From: Microbispora hainanensis
GTDB taxonomy: Bacteria > Actinomycetota > Actinomycetes > Streptosporangiales > Streptosporangiaceae
DNA: 64,000 bases
Direction of reading: 5' to 3'
Assembly: GCF_006874475.1 (NCBI RefSeq)
Contig: NZ_VIRM01000021.1
Location: forward strand, 1 to 64,000
Numbering within the stretch: position 1 is the first letter of the stretch; every line of letters starts with the position of its first letter. Of the stretch, positions 58,283 to 64,000 are shown piece after piece. The translations under genes were made by a program, and so were the position numbers. A model generated the notes under the pieces. That model made no database searches and had not been told where the DNA came from. It saw only the letters and a program-made list of their open reading frames with translations.

Positions 58283-61267
58283 GTGACTTACAGCAGCTAC
58301 GGACCGGAGCCGACCGGCCGTCCCGAGGACGCCTCGGGCTCCGGTGGATCATCCCGCCCTGGGCGCCGTCGTCGCTCGCCCCGGGAATCCGACGAGTACG
58401 GCGAGTACGGCGAGCCCGCCCCGCCACGGCAGCCCGGCAGGGGACCGGCCCCGCAGCCGCCCCGCGGCGCCCGGCCGGCCGGACCCGACCGCCGCCGTGA
58501 GGCGGCCGCCTTCGAGGACACGGCGGCCATGAACGCGGTGCCTCCCAGGCCGGAACCGCGGCCGGAACAGGGCCGGCCGCAGCGAACGGCTCCGGGACCG
58601 CAGGGGGCCCGGGGACCGGCGGGCGGCGGACGCCCGCCGGGGGGCCGTGACCCGCGCTACGCGGCCGGCCCCGGCGGTCCCGGCGGCCCTGCGGGCACCG
58701 GCAGGCCCGGCCGTCCCGGCGGGGACGAGCGCACCCAGGCGATGGGCATGCCGGCGGGCGGCTTCCCCCGCGACGGCCGCGACACCCGTGACGGCCGTGA
58801 CCCCCGCGACCCCCGCGACCCCCGGGGGGACGAGCAGCGCACCGAGGCGATCCAGACCGGCGGCCGCCGCCGCAGGCCCGCGGGCCGGGGTGGCCCCGGC
58901 GGCCCCGGTGGACCCGGCGGCCCGGGTGGTCCGGGTGGTCCGGGTGGTCCCGGCGGACGCGGCCCCCGGGATCCGCGTGACTTCGACGACTTCGACGAGG
59001 ACGACGAGAGGCCGCGCCGTACGGGCTGGCGGCGCTTCGTCCCGAGCTGGAAGATCCTGGTGGCGGCCTTCACCGTGCTGGCCGCCGGCACCTTCGGCAT
59101 GATCGCGGTGGCCTACGCCAACACCCCGGTTCCGGAGGCGACGCAGGCGGAAGCCATAGCGCAGGGCAGCGCCATCTACTACAACGACGGCAAGACGCTG
59201 ATCGCCAAGGTGGGCACCCCGCGCGTCATCCTGGACGACATCAACAAGGTGCCGCGGCACGTCCAGGACGCCGTGATCGCGATCGAGAACGACACCTTCC
59301 GCGACGACAGCGGCATCTCGATCCCCGGCATGATCCGGTCGGTCTACATGACGGCGACCGGGCAGCAGCTCCAGGGTGCCTCGACCATCACCCAGCAGAT
59401 GGCCCGCAACTACTACGACGGCCTCAGCCAGGAAGTGTCGATCAAGCGAAAGATCAAGGAGATCTTCGTCGCGGTCAAGCTCGACAAGGAGATGACCAAG
59501 GACCAGATCCTCCTGCAGTACCTCAACACGGTGCCCTTCGGCCGGGCGTACGGCATCGAGGCCGCCGCGCAGGCGTACTTCAAGAAGCACGTCGAACAGC
59601 TCACCGTGGAGCAGGGCGCCTACCTCGCCGCGCGCATCCAGACGCCCTCCCTGGACGCCGACTCCCCGCGCTTGCAGAGCCGGTTCAAGGACGTCGTCAA
59701 CGCCATGGCGAAGCTCGACCCGGCCAAGTACGGCAAGCTGCCGGGCACGGCCAAGTTCCCCAAGACCGTTCCGGAGCGCAACAGCAACGAGCTGGGCGGT
59801 CTGAAGGGCTACATGGTCGTCCAGGTGCTGCAGGAGCTGAAGACCCGGATGAACCTGCCGCCCGACCAGGTCAGGAGCGGCGGTTACAAGATCATCTCGA
59901 CCTTCGACAAGAAGCTCATGCAGGCCGCCAGGAAGGCGGTCCGCGGCACCACCGCCAGCCTGCCGAAGGAGATCCACGCCGGTCTGGCCGCCGTGGACCC
60001 CAAGAACGGACGGGTGCTCGCCTTCTATGGCGGTGAGGACTACGTCAAGGACAACTGGAACGAACCGTTCGACTCGAAGAAGCAGGCCGCCTCGGCGTTC
60101 AAGCCGTACGTGCTGGCCGCCTGGCTGGACGCCGGGCACAGCCTGAACAGCTTCGTGCCCGGCAACAAGACGGTGCCGGAGGAGCTCCCGGGCACCAAGC
60201 CCATCGGCAACAGCCACAACGTCGGGTCGGCGATCAACGTCACCACGGCGACCGCCGACTCGGTCAACACGGCCTTCGCGTCCATGGCGTACAAGCTGGA
60301 CGAGGAGAACGGCACGATCGGGCAGCTCAGCGCGGTGAAGCAGATCGCGGAGGAGGCCGGGCTCGACAAGACCCGGCTGGAGGACGACGTCAAGGAGCAC
60401 AAGTACGCGTTCTCCATCGGCAGCGCCCTGGTCACCCCGGTCGAGCAGGCCGCCGGCTACTCGATCTTCGCCAACGAGGGCAAGCACGTCGACTACCACG
60501 TGGTCAAGGAGGTCCGGAAGGACAAGGCGGTCGTCTTCGCCGAGCGCCGTGAGGCCAAGCAGGTGATCACGCCCGAGGCGGCGGCCGACTCCGTGGCGGC
60601 GATGGAGGAGGTCCTCAAGACGGGTACGGCGCAGGGCAAGGGCATCGGCCGCCCGGCCGCCGGCAAGACCGGCACGAACAACGACAACAAGGAAGCGTGG
60701 TTCGTCGGCTTCACCCCGCAGATCTCCACCGCGGTCGGCATGTACCGCGAGCAGTGCGTCACCAAGTCGGGCAAGATCGTCCAGCCCGTCAACGCGAACT
60801 GCCCGGACACCCCCGGAGGGAAGCCGAGCAAGAAGTACGGCCCGAACAACCCCTACTCCAAGCCCCGTGAGATATCGCTCGGCGCCGGCATCGAGGGCGC
60901 GACCTACCCGACCACCATCTGGCGGAACTTCATGATGGAGGCGCTCGCGGGCAAGCCCGTCGAGCAGTTCCCGCAGAAGGCCGGGCTGGGCAGCCCGGAG
61001 AACATCGTGCCGAGCCCGACGCCGACGCCCAGCCCGGAGCCGGACGACGCCGGGTTCCCGACCGACTTCCCGACCGACTTCCCCGACGACGGCAGCTGCT
61101 TCAACGGCGGCCCGGGGTGTGACAGCGGCGACGGCCTCGGCGACGACCGGGGCACGGGCGGTTCGGACGGCGGCCCCGGCGGCGACGACGTCCCGTTGAA
61201 CATCAACCAGCCCCCGGCCGCCCTGCCGACCGGGTCGGGAAACGGCAGGAACGGCACCGGCGCCTGA
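58283..61267 (+). CDS. ponA: Class A penicillin-binding protein (transglycosylase/transpeptidase)
   Basis: A 994-residue bifunctional peptidoglycan synthase. Residues 1-250 are a disordered cytoplasmic region rich in Arg, Gly and Pro, with a GGP repeat tract near 205-230. One membrane helix (ILVAAFTVLAAGTFGMIAV) follows. The GT51 glycosyltransferase has the catalytic E335 in IAIENDTFRDD and QGASTITQQMARNYYDG. The transpeptidase has SxxK S604 (ASAFKPYVL), SVN at 660 and KTG at 795. The C-terminal 80 residues are a Pro/Asp/Gly-rich extracytoplasmic tail. GTG start with GAGGAC. The symbol follows actinobacterial usage. Confidence 0.93.
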   Translation: MTYSSYGPEPTGRPEDASGSGGSSRPGRRRRSPRESDEYGEYGEPAPPRQPGRGPAPQPPRGARPAGPDRRREAAAFEDTAAMNAVPPRPEPRPEQGRPQRTAPGPQGARGPAGGGRPPGGRDPRYAAGPGGPGGPAGTGRPGRPGGDERTQAMGMPAGGFPRDGRDTRDGRDPRDPRDPRGDEQRTEAIQTGGRRRRPAGRGGPGGPGGPGGPGGPGGPGGPGGRGPRDPRDFDDFDEDDERPRRTGWRRFVPSWKILVAAFTVLAAGTFGMIAVAYANTPVPEATQAEAIAQGSAIYYNDGKTLIAKVGTPRVILDDINKVPRHVQDAVIAIENDTFRDDSGISIPGMIRSVYMTATGQQLQGASTITQQMARNYYDGLSQEVSIKRKIKEIFVAVKLDKEMTKDQILLQYLNTVPFGRAYGIEAAAQAYFKKHVEQLTVEQGAYLAARIQTPSLDADSPRLQSRFKDVVNAMAKLDPAKYGKLPGTAKFPKTVPERNSNELGGLKGYMVVQVLQELKTRMNLPPDQVRSGGYKIISTFDKKLMQAARKAVRGTTASLPKEIHAGLAAVDPKNGRVLAFYGGEDYVKDNWNEPFDSKKQAASAFKPYVLAAWLDAGHSLNSFVPGNKTVPEELPGTKPIGNSHNVGSAINVTTATADSVNTAFASMAYKLDEENGTIGQLSAVKQIAEEAGLDKTRLEDDVKEHKYAFSIGSALVTPVEQAAGYSIFANEGKHVDYHVVKEVRKDKAVVFAERREAKQVITPEAAADSVAAMEEVLKTGTAQGKGIGRPAAGKTGTNNDNKEAWFVGFTPQISTAVGMYREQCVTKSGKIVQPVNANCPDTPGGKPSKKYGPNNPYSKPREISLGAGIEGATYPTTIWRNFMMEALAGKPVEQFPQKAGLGSPENIVPSPTPTPSPEPDDAGFPTDFPTDFPDDGSCFNGGPGCDSGDGLGDDRGTGGSDGGPGGDDVPLNINQPPAALPTGSGNGRNGTGA

Positions 61268-61288
61268 TCCGCGATCCGGTGTCCCGAA

Positions 61289-61320
61289 GGGGCCCGCGGC
61301 GACTCCCGCCGCGGGCCCTT
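61289..61320 (+). terminator. Terminator after the class A PBP gene
   Basis: An 11-bp stem, GGCCCGCGGC-type arm (61290-61300) with GCCGCGGGCCC (61308-61318), one bulged G, followed by TT. It lies 22 bp after the stop codon. Confidence 0.75.
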
Positions 61321-61370
61321 CCGATGCGCGGAGTCGCCAAGCCGAGGCGTTGAATGGTGCAATACCGAGC

Positions 61371-62738
61371 ATGACGACCCGGATCACGAACGACTTCGCC
61401 CGGCTGCTCAGGGTCGCCGCGCGGGCGATGCCGTACCTGCCTCTCGGGCTTCTCGGGGGGCTCGGCGCCGTTCTCGCGTACCTGTGGAAATATCCCTGCC
61501 GGTTCGGCGGAGCCTGGAACGGCGGCGTCGGGCAGTTCACGAACTTTTGCTACACCGACATCTATCCGCTGTTCTGGGCCGAGAAGCTCAACGAGGGCAA
61601 GGTCCCGTACGTCGACTACCCGGTCGAATATCCGGTGGGCATCGGCGGGATCATGGAGTTCGCCCGCCGCCTCGCGGGTGGTGACGGGATCGTGTTCTAC
61701 GACGTCACCGTGATCCTGATGGGGATCGCGCTGGTCGTGGGCGTGCTGCTCACGGCCGCGCTCGCCGGGCACGCCCGCCGCTGGGACGCGCTCTGGTATG
61801 CCGTCGGCCCGGCCGTCATCCTCTGCGCGTACATCAACTGGGACCTCGCCGCCGGGGCCCTCGCGCTCGGCGGCCTGCTGGCCTGGGCCCGCGACCGGCC
61901 GTGGCTCGCGGGCGTGCTGCTGGCCCTCGCCGTGGCCACGAAGTTCTACCCGCTGATGTTCTTCGGCGCGTTGTTCCTGCTCACGGTGCGTACGGCGAAG
62001 TGGGTGCCGTTCCTCAAGACCGTCGCCGGGGCCGCTGCCGCGTGGCTGCTGGTCAATGTGCCGATCATGCTGGTCAACTTCGAGGGCTGGGAGAAGTTCT
62101 ACGCGTTCAGCAGCGAGCGCGGCGCCGATTGGGGCGGGCTGTGGTTCTTCTTCCAGAAGACCGAGTGGTTCGGCATGGAAAGGCCCGGTTTCCTGGCCTT
62201 TCTCGGCGACGCCGAGAAGCTGAACACCATGGCCATGGCCGCGCTGGCGGTGCTCCTGCTGGGCGTCGCCGTGCTGGCGCTCGCCGCGCCGCGCCGCCCG
62301 CGCCTGATGCAGCTGTGCTTTCTCGCCCTGGCCGCCTTCATGATCACCAACAAGGTCTGGTCGCCGCAGTACGTCCTGTGGCTGGTGCCGTTCGCGGTGC
62401 TGGCCAGGCCGAGGTGGGGGGCGCTGGCCGCCTGGCAGGTCGCCGAGTGCTGGTATTTCTTCTCGATCTGGCTCTACCTGATCAGCCAGTATCCCGACCA
62501 CGCCGGGGAGGGCATCGGCGACGACCCCTACTTCCTGTCGGTCTGGGCCCGGGCGCTGACCATCGTCATCCTCATGGCGCTCGTCGTCCGCGACATCCTG
62601 CGGCCCGAGCACGACGTCATCCGCCAGGGGGAGGTCGACGACCCGTCGGGCGGGGTGTTCGACCACGCCGAGGACCGTCTCGTGCTGCGCCGTTCGCTCC
62701 TCTCGCGAGGGGTGCGGCGACAGCCGGAGACGGTGTGA
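61371..62738 (+). CDS. GT87-type membrane glycosyltransferase
   Basis: A 455-residue polytopic membrane protein resembling DUF2029/GT87 polyprenol-phosphate-mannose glycosyltransferases. Markers: YVDYPVEYPVGIGGIMEFAR in the first loop, the GLLAWARDRPWLAGVLLALA membrane pair with TKFYPLMFFG, and WSPQYVLWLVPFAVLARPRW near the C-terminus. It probably adds mannose or arabinose units to cell-envelope lipoglycans. ATG at 61371 chosen; a TTG at 61350 adds seven residues. It is followed by a related gene. Confidence 0.82.
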   Translation: MTTRITNDFARLLRVAARAMPYLPLGLLGGLGAVLAYLWKYPCRFGGAWNGGVGQFTNFCYTDIYPLFWAEKLNEGKVPYVDYPVEYPVGIGGIMEFARRLAGGDGIVFYDVTVILMGIALVVGVLLTAALAGHARRWDALWYAVGPAVILCAYINWDLAAGALALGGLLAWARDRPWLAGVLLALAVATKFYPLMFFGALFLLTVRTAKWVPFLKTVAGAAAAWLLVNVPIMLVNFEGWEKFYAFSSERGADWGGLWFFFQKTEWFGMERPGFLAFLGDAEKLNTMAMAALAVLLLGVAVLALAAPRRPRLMQLCFLALAAFMITNKVWSPQYVLWLVPFAVLARPRWGALAAWQVAECWYFFSIWLYLISQYPDHAGEGIGDDPYFLSVWARALTIVILMALVVRDILRPEHDVIRQGEVDDPSGGVFDHAEDRLVLRRSLLSRGVRRQPETV

Positions 62739-62852
62739 AGCCGTGAAACTTACATCGGATTTCGCGCCCGTCGCGGCGCGGTTCCGAGCCGTCCGTGCGG
62801 AGGCATCGCGTAGCGTCGCGTGAGAGTGTCCGCGACGAACGGGGGAGACACG

Positions 62853-64000
62853 ATGCGCCGGAGGCCACCATGGCTCCTGCTGCTGGTGTGGGTCGTGACC
62901 AGGGGGATGCTCCTCCTCGTCGCGACCCAGACCATCCCGACCGGGCACGGCGAGGCGTTCAGGAACGACGTCACCCTCTATCGCCACTGGTCCGAGATCC
63001 TGGCGCAGGGGGAGTTCCCGGCGGGCGACGAGAAGTGGCAGTATCCGCCGTTCGCGGCGCTGCCGCTGCTCGCCCCCCGGCTGCTGCCGCTGGGCTACCA
63101 CGTCGCCTTCTATCTGCTGGCGGCGCTGTGCGACCTCGTGATCCTGCTCGTGCTGGTGCGGTTCTCGAACTCCCGGCGCGGCGGGAGCCGTACGGGCCCG
63201 TGGGCGTGGACTGTGGGCGCGGCCCTGCTCGGCCCGGTGCTCGTCTCCCGCTATGACCTCATGGTCACGCTCGTGGCGGTGCTCGCGCTGACGGCGTCGG
63301 CCAACCCGGTGGTGCGGGGGGCGCTCATCGGCGCCGGGCTCCTCGTGAAGGTCTGGCCGGTCGCGCTGCTCGCCGGCCTGCGGCGGTGGCGCGAACTGCT
63401 GACCGCGTCGGGGCTCACGATCGCGGTCGCTGCCGGGGGGTGCGGTGTGGCCGCCCTTAGCCTGCCGCACGCGCTGGACTTCCTCACCGCGCAGGAAAAG
63501 CGCGGGCTGCAGATCGAGTCGCTGGCCGCCACGCCGTTCGCGCTCGCCCGCGCCCTCGGCTGGTGGGACGGCTACACCACCTATCGGCACGGCGCGATGG
63601 AGGCCGTCGGCGGCGGCGTGGGCGTGGCGACGATGCTGAGCCTGGCCGCCACGCCCGTGGCGCTGGCGCTGATCGGCCTGTGGTGGCTGCGCGCGGCCCC
63701 CAGCCCCCGGTCGTACTACGACGCCGCCCTCACCACGGTGCTCTTCCTGGTCGCCACCAGCCGGGTGCTGTCGCCGCAGTATCTCGTGTGGGTGATCGGC
63801 ATCGCCGCCGTCATCCTGTCGGTGCGGCGCGACCGGCCGGGCCCGACGCAGCGGCCCGCCGCCCTGCTCGTCATGGTCGCCGCCCTGCTGACGGGCGTCA
63901 TGTATCCCTGGGTGGAGCTCGACTACAGCTGGACAGGCACCCTGCCGGGGACGCTCGTGCTGGTCCTGCGCAACCTCGTCTTCCTCTCCGCGGCCGTCAC
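62853..64000 (+). CDS. Second GT87-type membrane glycosyltransferase, C-terminus cut by window end
   Basis: Starts ATG at 62853 with GGGGGAGA upstream and stays open to the window end (at least 382 residues). It is a polytopic membrane protein with the same family signs as its neighbour: DVTLYRHWSEILAQGEFPAG, KWQYPPFAALPLL, then GAGLLVKVWPVALLAG and SRVLSPQYLVWVIGIAAVI. Two paralogous GT87 genes in tandem suggest sequential steps in one glycan, or a duplicated mannosyltransferase. The end of the gene is not visible. Confidence 0.85.
   Translation, partial: MRRRPPWLLLLVWVVTRGMLLLVATQTIPTGHGEAFRNDVTLYRHWSEILAQGEFPAGDEKWQYPPFAALPLLAPRLLPLGYHVAFYLLAALCDLVILLVLVRFSNSRRGGSRTGPWAWTVGAALLGPVLVSRYDLMVTLVAVLALTASANPVVRGALIGAGLLVKVWPVALLAGLRRWRELLTASGLTIAVAAGGCGVAALSLPHALDFLTAQEKRGLQIESLAATPFALARALGWWDGYTTYRHGAMEAVGGGVGVATMLSLAATPVALALIGLWWLRAAPSPRSYYDAALTTVLFLVATSRVLSPQYLVWVIGIAAVILSVRRDRPGPTQRPAALLVMVAALLTGVMYPWVELDYSWTGTLPGTLVLVLRNLVFLSAAV

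Noticed and set aside
58880-58965. Nucleotide repeat in the PBP gene as a mobile or regulatory repeat
   Set aside because: It encodes an in-frame Gly-Gly-Pro tract of the disordered cytoplasmic region, so it is coding low complexity.
58349-61540. A 1063-codon open frame on the minus strand
   Set aside because: It is antisense to the class A PBP, whose catalytic motifs are intact; high GC keeps the shadow frame open.

Overview
This window is the chromosomal replication-origin region of a high-GC actinobacterium, with an accessory island attached on its left. The gene order rpmH-dnaA-oriC-dnaN-gnd-recF-dciA-gyrB-gyrA-DUF3566-tRNA-Ile, and parAB-rsmG-jag-yidC-yidD-rnpA on the other arm, is typical of Actinobacteria. 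Having gnd between dnaN and recF, and sigM next to trxBA, murJ and pcnA, fits Streptomyces and Streptosporangiales-type genomes. My best guess is a member of the Streptosporangiales, but nothing in the sequence fixes the genus.

Island (1 to about 17.4 kb). It ends on the right at the 3' end of tRNA-Ile(GAT), a classic integration target. Its left end lies outside the window. From left to right it holds the start of an unknown gene, a cluster of short repeats, a solitary DNA methyltransferase, a small excisionase-like helix-turn-helix protein with no integrase beside it, and a lower-GC OLD-family ATPase/TOPRIM nuclease. Next come an IS110-family element, and a complete IS701-family element (inverted repeats and TTAG target duplication) inserted in the left end of a truncated IS5-family element. 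Last is a four-gene operon (7730-16972) in which every junction is an ATGA overlap: zinc metallopeptidase, CHAT (caspase-like) protease fused to a degenerate NTPase, a 1690-residue WD40/STAND NTPase/helical-repeat protein, and a 337-residue protein of unknown family. This operon looks like an NTP-controlled biological-conflict (anti-phage or self/non-self) system and is the most interesting item here.

Origin core (17.4-36.1 kb). From dnaA to tRNA-Ile the genes run on the minus strand, away from oriC (27752-28275). From rpmH to parB they run on the plus strand. DnaA-box-like sequences are dense in oriC and also occur in the dnaA coding region, the dnaA/rpmH intergenic region, the recF/gnd gap and the DUF3566 gene. 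Three perfect parS palindromes lie at 33.8, 36.2 and 37.7 kb. A 1.6-kb stretch without a credible gene, between parB and ddl, holds two of them.

Right arm (37.7-64 kb). Housekeeping and envelope genes follow: D-Ala-D-Ala ligase, a PLP aminotransferase, a GNAT protein, thioredoxin and its reductase, an ECF sigma factor (SigM type) with a zinc-finger anti-sigma factor, a membrane-anchored pseudokinase next to the MurJ lipid II flippase, a secreted DUF6049 protein, a YbaK-type deacylase, CCA-adding enzyme, BioA, an MFS transporter, isopentenyl-diphosphate isomerase, a PadR/inositol-phosphate-synthase pair with a palindromic operator, DUF5318, a class A penicillin-binding protein and two GT87-type membrane glycosyltransferases (the last cut by the window end). 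The genes from YbaK to trxA run in one direction and tie redox control, envelope stress and peptidoglycan export together, as in the mycobacterial sigM region. Perfect hairpin terminators separate many of the convergent units, and two short tandem-repeat arrays (17-bp and 15-bp units) sit in intergenic gaps.
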